This document shows, piece by piece, positions 16,102 through 23,984 of a stretch of 59,302 nt of DNA. Source of the DNA: CALIBK01 sp037444165 (lineage in GTDB: Bacteria > Desulfobacterota > BSN033 > UBA1163); NCBI GenBank assembly GCA_037444165.1, contig JBBIMX010000006.1:1-59302 (forward strand), read 5' to 3'. Position numbers and translations under genes: made by a program. Every line of letters begins with the position of its first letter. Within the stretch, counting starts at the first letter, position 1. The notes beneath the pieces are model-generated. The model was not told the origin of the DNA and searched no databases. It saw nothing but the letters and a program-made list of their open reading frames with translations.

Positions 16102-19100
16102 GTGGAAACCGAAAGACTTTCAGAGTTATTTAAAACCTTGGCCACGAAGAATTTCGGCGACGTGATGGTGGTTGGCGGGGGGATCAGTGGCGTTCAGGCC
16201 TCGCTCGATCTTGCCAATTCGGGGTTTAAGGTCTATCTGGTGGATAAGGCTCCATCCATTGGCGGTCATATGGCTCAACTGGATAAGACCTTTCCTACGA
16301 ATGAATGCTCGATCTGAATTCTTTCGCCCAAACTGGTCGAGGTCGGCCGGCATCCCAATATCGAAGTCATCACTTATACAGAGGTCGATCGGGTAGAAGG
16401 AGAGGCAGGAGACTTTAGGGTGACCCTAAGGAAGAAGCCTCGATACGTGATCGAAAGCCGATGCACGGGTTGTATGACCTGTGTCGAATACTGCCCTGTG
16501 AAGATCCCCGATCCCTTTAATCAAGAGATCTCCCGAAATAAGGCGATCCACATCTACTTTTCTCAGGCCATTCCACTCATTACCTATATCGATGAAAACT
16601 GCCTCTATCTGAAAGAGAAAAAATGTCGAATCTGTGAAGCCGTCTGTGAAAAGAAGGCCATCGATTTTTCAACTTTGGAAGAGAGGGTTGAAATGAAGGT
16701 AGGAGCCATCGTTCTGGCTCTGGGGTTTGAACCTTTTAATCCCAAGATCCGAAATGAATATGGTTATGGAAGGATGGCCAATGTCGTGACAAGTATGGAC
16801 TATGAACGGATTTTGAGCTCCACGGGACCTTATGAGGGTGAGATTCGACGAACCTCTGATCTAAAACACCCTCACAAACTCGCATGGATTCAATGTGTGG
16901 GCTCAAGGCAAGTGATTCCAGGAGGCCATAGCTACTGTTCATCGGTCTGCTGCACCTATACTCAAAAACAGGTCATCCTGACTAAGGATCATCATCCAGA
17001 TGCTGAATGTGTTGTGTTTCATAATGATATTCGAGCTTTCGGAAAGGATTTTGAAAGATTCTATCAACGAGCAGAATCCCTTCGAGGAGTTCGATTCATC
17101 CGAAGCTACCCCTCGGTGGTCAAAGAAATCCCCGAGACTAAAAATGTGGTGATTCGATATTCCACACCTGAGGAAGGGGTGAAGGAAGAAGAATTTGATA
17201 TGGTGGTACTCTCTGTGGGATTGAGCCCTCCCTCGGATGCTCAGCAGCTTGCGCATCGATTAGGGATCGAACTCGAGCCCCACGGATTCTGTTCCACTTC
17301 TTCCTTTAATCCTATCCAAACCACTCGACCTGGAATTTTTGTCAGCGGTGCATTCCAGGGACCCATGGATATTCCTGAATCCGTCTTTACGGCAAGTGGC
17401 GCCAGTTCTCAATCAGGTGAACAGCTTGACTATCGGCGGGGAAAACTCACTGTCGAAAGGGTCTATCCACCGGAGAAGGATATTTCAGAGGAAGAGCCAA
17501 GGGTTGGTATCTTTGTGTGCCACTGTGGAGCAAACATTGGCCGAGTGGTTCATGTTCCTTCGGTAGTCGAATATGCCTTGGACCTCCCTTACGTTGTCCA
17601 TTCCCAAGAGCAACTCTTCTCCTGTTCAACGGAGTCCACCAAGCAGATCATGGATGTGATACGAGAGAAAGGGCTCAATCGTGTGGTCGTCGCGGCCTGT
17701 ACCCCCAAGACCCATGAGCCTACCTTTCGAGATTCTCTTCGAGAAGGAGGAATCAATCAGTACCTTGTCGATATGGCTAACATCCGAGAGCATTGCTCCT
17801 GGGTTCATTCTTTGGATAAAGAAGAGGCCTTAGAAAAGGCGAAAGAGTTGATCAGGATGTCCTTGGCGAGGACACTTCGATTGGAAGCTTTGAGAGAATA
17901 TGAGATTCCGGTCAACAAAACTGCCTTGGTGGTAGGAGGGGGAGTGGCAGGGATGACCTGTGCCCTATCCATTGCGAACCAGGGTCACGAAGTCTTTTTG
18001 ATTGAGAAAGAGAGAGAGCTGGGGGGAATGGCCCATAGAATCCATTTCCTTCTTCAAGAGATGGATGTCCAGGGTTTTCTTCGCGACCTTATCCAGAGGG
18101 TTTATCAGCACCCCCTGATTCATGTCCTCACCGGAGCAAAGATTACAGAAGTGTCCGGCTATGTTGGTAATTTCGTCACGAAGGTCCATTCCGGAAACGG
18201 AGTCGTAGAGATCCAGCATGGTGCCACCATCATTGCTACGGGTGCGGAAGTGTATCAACCTTCTGAATATCTTTATGGGCAGGATGAGCGGGTGATGACC
18301 AACTTGGAGCTCGAAGAGAGAATTGCTCGAAAAGATGAGAGACTCGCGCAATGCCAGAGTCTGGTCATGATCCAGTGCGTGGGGAGTCGAAATGAGGTAA
18401 GGAATTATTGTTCGAGAATCTGCTGTAGCGAGTCGATTAAAAATGCCCTCAAACTCAAAGAGTTAAATCCCAATATGGAGATCTATATTCTCTTCAGGGA
18501 TATCCGAACCTATGGATTCAATGAGGACTATTATAGAAAAGCCGCCGAAAAGGAGGTTAAATTCATTCGCTACGAACCCCAAGATCCACCCGAGGTAGAG
18601 AGGGTTGAGGAGGGAGGTCAAGACCTTCTGAAGGTAAGAGTCACTGACCAGCTTTTAGGTCAAAGACTTGAAATCGATGCCGACTTCATCTCCCTGGCCT
18701 CAGCCATTATCCCACCTGAGGGGAATAAAGAGGTCTCTCAGCTCTTTAAAGCGTTAATGGGAGAGGATGGTTTTTTCAAAGAGGCCCACGTCAAATTGAG
18801 GCCGGTCGATTTTGGAGAGGATGGCGTTTATCTCTGTGGGATGGCCCATTATCCCAAATTCCTCACCGAGGCGATCGCTCAGGCATACGGAGCTTCAGGA
18901 AGGGCATTGACCCTTCTTTCTCATGATACGGTGGTCGTTTCCGGGGCGGTCTGTGTGGTGGATGAGAAGAAATGTATGGGATGTGGGGCATGTATCGAAG
19001 CCTGCGCCTATGGAGCCTTAACCTTCTATGAGACCCGAGGGGGAAACAAAGTAAAGGTCAATCCTGTTCTCTGTAAAGGGGATGGTCTCTGTAACGCTCT

Positions 19101-19185
19101 ATGTCCCACAGGGGCGATTCAATTGAAGCATTACACCGATGAGCAACTCATTGCCCAGATTGATGAAGCTAAGGGGAAATCCTAA
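16102..19185 (+). CDS. bamE: BamE-type HdrA flavoprotein with selenocysteine (UGA recoded)
   Basis: A 1027-residue HdrA-type FAD/iron-sulfur protein, the likely electron-bifurcating core of the complex. An in-frame TGA (16315-16317, residue 72) sits in FPTNECSI-U-ILSPKLVE, exactly where HdrA proteins carry Cys or Sec, and the frame continues as HdrA for 955 residues; a SECIS-like hairpin follows (16333-16350). Domains: an FAD Rossmann motif (VVGGGISGVQAS), ferredoxin motifs CTGCMTCVEYCP and CRICEAVCEKKA, the HdrA insert VCHCGANIGR, a second FAD unit (VVGGGVAGMTCAL, about residue 615), and C-terminal ferredoxin motifs CMGCGACIEACA and CKGDGLCNALCP. So it is a double HdrA. The start is GTG at 16102 with a poor ribosome site. 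A conventional gene call would split it into 71 and 921 residues. Confidence 0.9.
16333..16350 (+). promoter_or_regulatory. Bacterial SECIS-like hairpin for the bamE UGA
   Basis: CTGGTCG-AGGT-CGGCCGG folds into a 7-bp stem (two G-U pairs) with the loop AGGU. The loop begins 23 nt after the UGA and has G in its second position, matching bacterial SECIS rules (loop 16-37 nt downstream, early G). It lies inside the coding sequence, as bacterial SECIS elements do. Confidence 0.75.
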
Positions 19186-19207
19186 AGTTAAGGAGGGAGG
19201 CTTAGGA

Positions 19208-20050
19208 ATGAGTTTGAGCGCGAGGTTTAAACCGAGGATCATTGGTCTCGTTTGCAATTGGTGAGGATACGGGGCTGCCGACCTCGCTGGAGTTTCCAGA
19301 CTACAATATTCAAGCGAAATCAAATTGATCCGTGTCATGTGCACGGGAAGAGTGGATCTGGCTTTTATCCTCAGGGCTTTTTTCAACGGGATGGATGGGG
19401 TCTATATTGCGGGTTGCCGTCTGGATGAGTGTAAATATATTACCCAGGGCAATTATTATGCCCTCAATATCGTCCTTCTGGGTAAAAGGCTCTTGGAGCA
19501 TATTGGTTTGGATTCGAATCGATTGAGAATCGAATTTATGTCTTCGGCGGAAGCCAATCGTTTCGTAGAGACGGTGAATGACTTTACTCAAATGATTAGA
19601 GAGAGGGGACCGATTGGAGAAAAAGAGGGATTGAAGAGGGAGGAGTTAAAATCGAGACTGGGCGAGCTGGCGAAATTGGTTCCTTATCTAAAGATAGCCG
19701 CAAGAAAGAAGCTCTCCGCACGTCTAAAAAATAGAGAAGAATGGGAGACCCTCTTTACCCGTGAGGAGATCGAAACCTTATTTCGGGAATTACCCTCCTA
19801 TTATATTGATCCGACCAAATGTCAGGCCTGTATGACCTGTGCTCGGAGATGCCCTGCCGAGGCCATTTTGAGCGGAAAGAATTTAATCCATATTATTGAC
19901 CAGGAGAAATGTATCAAATGCGGGACCTGTCTGGAAGTCTGTCCACCTCGGTTTAGTGCGGTCACTAAGATCGTCGGCCAACCCCCTCCCCCACCTATTC
20001 CTGAAGAAAAACGTTTGATCCTGAGAAAAGGAAAGGAAAGTTCTCATTGA
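19208..20050 (+). CDS. bamF: BamF-type MvhD-like protein with selenocysteine (UGA recoded)
   Basis: A 280-residue protein starting at the ATG 19208 behind AGGAGGGAGG. It reads MSLSARFKPRIIGLVCNW-U-GYGAADLAGVSR and continues as MvhD. The TGA at 19262-19264 is residue 19 and replaces the second Cys of the CxxC motif that binds the [2Fe-2S] cluster in MvhD; Sec at this site is known in VhuD-type proteins. Further MvhD cysteines are in VMCTGRVD and IAGCRLDECKY. An added C-terminal ferredoxin domain has CQACMTCARRCP and CIKCGTCLEVCP. A SECIS-like hairpin follows the UGA (19287-19299). It would transfer electrons to or from BamE. Calling the gene from 19325 would remove the Sec and half of the [2Fe-2S] site. 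Confidence 0.9.
19287..19299 (+). promoter_or_regulatory. Bacterial SECIS-like hairpin for the bamF UGA
   Basis: CTGGA-GTT-TCCAG is a perfect 5-bp stem with a GUU loop starting 28 nt after the UGA and a G in the first loop position, as required for SelB-dependent recoding. Confidence 0.75.
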
Positions 20051-20071
20051 GTTAAAAAAGGAGAAGTTGAA

Positions 20072-22081
20072 TTGGCATTTCGAGAAGTCTTCTGGAATAT
20101 CTCTTATGGTTATCTCGTTTATGTCCTGGCCCTTATCGCTTTAGCTATCTGGTTGTTCAGTTTTTATCGACGCTATCAACTTTGGCGACAGGGAAGACCA
20201 GATGAACGATTCCGAGAGATTGGGGAAAGGATAGGTGTTTTCATACAAACCGTGATAGTGGATATCTTTGTCCACCGGAAATTTCTCCGTCAACCCTTCT
20301 CCGGAATCATGCACCTCACCATCTTTTGGGGATTCATCATCCTCCTTCTGGCATCCGCTGTGGATGCCATTTCATACTATAGTGGTTATCACCTTCAAGG
20401 AGCTCCATATCTTTGGTTTTCTCTCATCTCGGACTTAGGTGGCTTTCTCATCCTTGCAGGGATTCTTATGGCTGCCTTCCGACGTTATCTGTGGAAACCC
20501 AAGAGCCTTAATTCCGTACTCGACGATGGTATCCTCTTGGCCTCGATGACCGCCATCATTATTACTGGCTATATGATCGAAGGACTAAGGCAGGCGGCTA
20601 CAGAGATAAGGCCTCATCCTGACTGGGCAATTTGGTCTCCGGGAGGATGGGTCTTTGCCAAACTCTTTATCGATCTGAGTGAGGGAGCCCTTCGATCCTG
20701 GCATAAGTTTTTATGGTGGTTTCATTCCGTCCTGACCATTGGGATCATCCTCTATTCCGGTTTAGCCTTCTCCAAGCTTCAGCATGTCATTGTCTCGCCA
20801 TTAAATATCTTTTTCCGATCTCTGGGTCCGCTGGCCGCCCCCTCGCCCATTGATATCGAAAAGGCTGAGATTATGGGGGTGGGAGAGATTAAGGATTTTA
20901 CCTGGAAACAGCTCCTTGATCTGGATGCCTGTACGAATTGTGGTCGATGTGAGGATGTCTGTCCAGCCTGGGCCACAAACAAACCTCTTTCCCCGAGAAA
21001 GTTGGTTCAGGACCTTAAAGGGCATATGCTTAAGCTCTCTTCGAATTCAGTTCATTCCCCGGAGATCCGTCCCTCCCTCATCGGTGAAGGACCGACTGAA
21101 GCGGAGATATGGGCCTGTACCACCTGTGCCGCTTGTCAGGAAGCCTGTCCTGTGTATGTGGAGCATATTTTAAAGATCATCGACCTCAGACGTCACTTAG
21201 TCCTCGCTCAAAATAAAATGCCAGAGAGCGCTCAACTGATGTTGAGAAATATGCAGATGAGGGGACATCCCTGGGCTGGAGCCCAATCCTTAAGGCTTCG
21301 GGGAGACTGGACAACGAATTTAGACCTTAAGATATTGGCCGAAGGGGACCATATAAATACCCTCCTCTGGGTAGGATGCACCGGGGCCCTGGTCGATCGA
21401 AATGTGGAGGTGACCGTTTCCCTGACAAGGGTATTAAAAGCAGCTGGAGTCGATTTTGCTGTCCTGGGAGAGGGAGAGACCTGTTGCGGAGATCCGGCAA
21501 GGAGGGCAGGCTATGAGTTCCAGTTTCAATTAATGGCAGAGCAAAACATCGAAATTTTTAAATCCCATCACATCCAAGAAATCATCACCTCCTGCCCCCA
21601 CTGCTACAATATCATTAAGAATGAGTATCCAAAATATGGGGGACAATTCAAGGTGATTCATTATAGTCAACTCCTATGGGATCTGCTGAAACAGGAGAAA
21701 TTGAATTTATTAAATGAAATCCATTCCACCCTGACCTATCATGATCCCTGTTATTTAGGTCGTTACAACGGCCTCTACTCCGAATCCCGTGAGATCCTGA
21801 AAATGATTCCTAAGGTGACGCTCAAAGAGATGAAACGATCAAAAGAGAGAAGTTTCTGCTGCGGGGGTGGGGGTGGACATATGTGGATCGAAGAACAGCC
21901 CGGAACCCAAAAGATCAGTCAGAAACGGATTGAGGAGGTGATGAAAATAGAAGTGGATACGGTCGTAACGAGTTGTCCTTATTGCTTACAGATGTTTGAA
22001 GAAAGCATTGAGAATAAAGATTCTCTAAAGGCCAAAGACCTGGTCGAGATGGTCGAATTATCTCTGAAGAAGTCTTCATAA
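20072..22081 (+). CDS. Membrane ETF:menaquinone oxidoreductase-type protein (EMO; NarI-like plus HdrD-like)
   Basis: A 669-residue membrane FeS oxidoreductase. The N-terminal 250 residues hold five hydrophobic segments with membrane histidines (heme b, NarI-like). Then come a ferredoxin-like part (CTNCGRCEDVCP, CTTCAACQEACP) and two CCG domains (VGCTG...CCGDP...CPHC and DPCYLGRYN...CCGGGGG...CPYC), as in HdrD/DsrK. Proteins of this build next to etfAB are ETF:(methyl)menaquinone oxidoreductases in syntrophs and Geobacter; they pass electrons from reduced ETF to the quinone pool. It starts with TTG behind AAGGAG, 21 bp after bamF, and etfB follows 12 bp after its stop, so it physically bridges Bam and ETF. 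A 762-residue paralogue is at 28305. Confidence 0.87.
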   Translation: MAFREVFWNISYGYLVYVLALIALAIWLFSFYRRYQLWRQGRPDERFREIGERIGVFIQTVIVDIFVHRKFLRQPFSGIMHLTIFWGFIILLLASAVDAISYYSGYHLQGAPYLWFSLISDLGGFLILAGILMAAFRRYLWKPKSLNSVLDDGILLASMTAIIITGYMIEGLRQAATEIRPHPDWAIWSPGGWVFAKLFIDLSEGALRSWHKFLWWFHSVLTIGIILYSGLAFSKLQHVIVSPLNIFFRSLGPLAAPSPIDIEKAEIMGVGEIKDFTWKQLLDLDACTNCGRCEDVCPAWATNKPLSPRKLVQDLKGHMLKLSSNSVHSPEIRPSLIGEGPTEAEIWACTTCAACQEACPVYVEHILKIIDLRRHLVLAQNKMPESAQLMLRNMQMRGHPWAGAQSLRLRGDWTTNLDLKILAEGDHINTLLWVGCTGALVDRNVEVTVSLTRVLKAAGVDFAVLGEGETCCGDPARRAGYEFQFQLMAEQNIEIFKSHHIQEIITSCPHCYNIIKNEYPKYGGQFKVIHYSQLLWDLLKQEKLNLLNEIHSTLTYHDPCYLGRYNGLYSESREILKMIPKVTLKEMKRSKERSFCCGGGGGHMWIEEQPGTQKISQKRIEEVMKIEVDTVVTSCPYCLQMFEESIENKDSLKAKDLVEMVELSLKKSS

Positions 22082-22093
22082 GGAGGAGAGGCT

Positions 22094-22888
22094 ATGCATA
22101 CGATTGTTTGTGTGAAACAGGTTCCCGATCCCGAGATCCCTCCGGCAAAATTTAAGATCGATCCGGTAGCGAAAAAGGTGATTCCTCCCCCTGGAGTGCC
22201 ACCGGTGATCAGTGTCTATGATGAGCGAGCCGTAGAAGCGGCCTGCCGGCTCAAGGATAAACATAAAGGAAAGATTACTGTGATCAGTTTAGGAACGGAA
22301 AAAGCAACGGACGTAGTTCGCCATGCGATTTCAATGGGAGCGGACGATGGATATGTCCTTCAGGACGAGGCCTTCGAAAACTTAGACAGTTTTGGAACGG
22401 CCTATGTCTTAGGAAAAGCCATTCAGAAGATCGGAGGATATGATCTGATCTTATGTGGTCGACAGGCGGCCGATTGGGGAGCAGGACAGGTGGGATCCAT
22501 TTTGGGAGAGATTCTTGGACTTCCCGTCATCACCCTTGCCTGCGACATTCAGGCGGAAGATAAGAAGCTGAAGGTAAAGAGAATCCTGAAAGACGGCTTT
22601 GAAGTGATAGAGGCTCCTATGCCTGCCTTGGTGACGGTGAGTAGCGAGATTGGACTTCCTCGCCTTCCTGCTGGAATGGCCCTCATGCTGGCTCGACGAA
22701 AGCAGATCCCTATCTGGAAGGCAAAGGATATTGGTGCCGATCTCTCAGAACTGGATCGGTCAAAAGCCCATACAGAGATTACAGAGATATTCATCCCTAC
22801 TCGTGAAATGAAATGTGAAATGATTTCTGGAGCTACGCCTGCTGAAATGGCGGCCAATTTAGTCTCCAAGCTCGCCACAATGATATGA
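22094..22888 (+). CDS. etfB: Electron transfer flavoprotein, beta subunit
   Basis: A 264-residue ETF beta subunit, starting MHTIVCVKQVPDPE, with the AMP/FAD-binding region (VLCGRQAADWGAGQVG) and the beta signature around LPRLPAGMALMLARR. It accepts electrons from acyl-CoA dehydrogenases and hands them to EMO, or, in bifurcating ETFs, splits NADH electrons. I cannot decide by eye whether the extra FAD of bifurcating ETF is bound. A strong ribosome site (AAGGAGGAGAGG) lies upstream; the gene starts 12 bp after EMO and overlaps etfA by 4 bp (22885-22888). Confidence 0.93.
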   Translation: MHTIVCVKQVPDPEIPPAKFKIDPVAKKVIPPPGVPPVISVYDERAVEAACRLKDKHKGKITVISLGTEKATDVVRHAISMGADDGYVLQDEAFENLDSFGTAYVLGKAIQKIGGYDLILCGRQAADWGAGQVGSILGEILGLPVITLACDIQAEDKKLKVKRILKDGFEVIEAPMPALVTVSSEIGLPRLPAGMALMLARRKQIPIWKAKDIGADLSELDRSKAHTEITEIFIPTREMKCEMISGATPAEMAANLVSKLATMI

Positions 22889-23904
22889 TGGGAGGAGAGA
22901 CCATGAATTCATATAAAGGTGTAATGGTTTTGGGAGAGATTGCGGAAGGGAGATTGGCCCCGATTACGATTGAACTCCTGGGGATCGGGAGAAGGCTTGC
23001 TGATGAATTAGGAGAGGAGTTAAGTGTCCTCATGATGGGAGGAAAGGCAGGGGCCCTGGCTCGGGAGGCCATCGCCTATGGAGCCGATAAAGTCTATGTG
23101 GGAGAAGATTCTCTCTTTGATGAATATAACTCTGATGCCTATACCCAATGGATCGCAAACTTTTGTCAGAAGACTCTGCCCTCCATTTTACTCATCGGTC
23201 ATACCGACATAGGTTGCGATCTGGCTCCCCGTTTAAATGGCCGATTAAGGGGGGGATTGGCTATGGATGCCGTCGATTTAAAGATCGACCCTTCCACCAA
23301 ACTCCTGGTTTCTACAAGGCCTATTTTTGGCGGGAACGCCTATGCAAAGGTCGTCTCGAAATCCGCTCGACCTCAAATGGTCACCATAAGGACAAAGATT
23401 TTTCCTCCTGCGGAGAGAAACGATTCGAGACAGGGGCAGGTCATTTTGGTAGAGGAGAAGGTCGACCCTTCGGTAGTGAAAGCAAAAGTGGTGGATCGAA
23501 TCAAGGAAGAAGTCGAAGGGGTAAAATTAGAGGATGCCGAAATCATCGTCAGTGGTGGACATGGAGTTGGAAGCGCAAAGAACTTTGAGATGCTATGGGA
23601 ACTGGCTCGTCTACTGGGTGGAACGGTTGGAGCAACCAGAAGGGCTTGCGATGAGGGGTGGATTCCTGTCACTCGACAAATCGGTCAAAGTGGGAAGGTC
23701 GTCAGTCCTAAACTCTATATCGCCGTTGCCCTCTCGGGGGCGATGTCCCATATCGTGGGCTGTTTAGGATCCAAATGTATCGTGGCAATCAATAAGGATC
23801 CAGAGGCGAATATCTTCAATGTCGCTCACTTTGGAATTGTTGCCGATTATAAAGAAGTGTTACCAGTCCTGATCCAGAAATTTAAAGAGCAACGCTCAGG
23901 TTAA
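22885..23904 (+). CDS. etfA: Electron transfer flavoprotein, alpha subunit
   Basis: A 339-residue ETF alpha subunit. The C-terminal FAD domain carries IVSGGHGVGSAKNF, GGTVGATRRACDEGWIP and RQIGQSGKVVSPKLYIAVALSGAMSHIVG, the classical ETF-alpha FAD signature. The first ATG in frame is at 22885, with a more canonical start nearby at 22903 (MNSYKGVMVLGEI) behind GGGAGGAGAG; the shorter start is attractive, but the 4-bp overlap with etfB supports either. It is the last gene of the bam-EMO-etf unit; a hairpin terminator follows directly. Together with etfB it makes the soluble electron carrier of this module. Confidence 0.93.
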   Translation: MMGGETMNSYKGVMVLGEIAEGRLAPITIELLGIGRRLADELGEELSVLMMGGKAGALAREAIAYGADKVYVGEDSLFDEYNSDAYTQWIANFCQKTLPSILLIGHTDIGCDLAPRLNGRLRGGLAMDAVDLKIDPSTKLLVSTRPIFGGNAYAKVVSKSARPQMVTIRTKIFPPAERNDSRQGQVILVEEKVDPSVVKAKVVDRIKEEVEGVKLEDAEIIVSGGHGVGSAKNFEMLWELARLLGGTVGATRRACDEGWIPVTRQIGQSGKVVSPKLYIAVALSGAMSHIVGCLGSKCIVAINKDPEANIFNVAHFGIVADYKEVLPVLIQKFKEQRSG

Positions 23905-23906
23905 AT

Positions 23907-23944
23907 AAAACAGAGATCTATTGACAAGGGAACCTCTGTTTTTT
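23907..23944 (+). terminator. Rho-independent terminator after etfA
   Basis: AAAACAGAG (23907-23915) pairs with CTCTGTTTT (23934-23942) over an 18-nt loop, ending in a run of T. It separates the bam-EMO-etf unit from the molybdopterin/NrfD unit and overlaps that unit's promoter. Confidence 0.75.
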
Positions 23945-23949
23945 ATATA
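23921..23949 (+). promoter_or_regulatory. Sigma-70 promoter inside the terminator
   Basis: TTGACA (23921-23926), 17-bp spacer, TATATA (23944-23949). The -35 box lies in the loop and the -10 box at the T-run of the upstream terminator, 35 bp before the next ATG. So the second redox unit can be transcribed separately. Confidence 0.65.
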
Positions 23950-23984
23950 ACGTTATTTAAAATTTTCCAGCGCGGTGGAAAAAG

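Noticed and set aside
16318..16419. HdrA gene broken by a stop (pseudogene or frameshift) with a new start at 16420
   Set aside because: The TGA is at the family's Cys/Sec position, the frame is unchanged across it, and a SECIS-like hairpin follows; the downstream GTG/ATG start would delete the FAD and Sec site.
19325..20050. bamF starting at 19325
   Set aside because: No ribosome site there, and the conserved [2Fe-2S] half before it is coded in the same frame from 19208, interrupted only by the recoded UGA.
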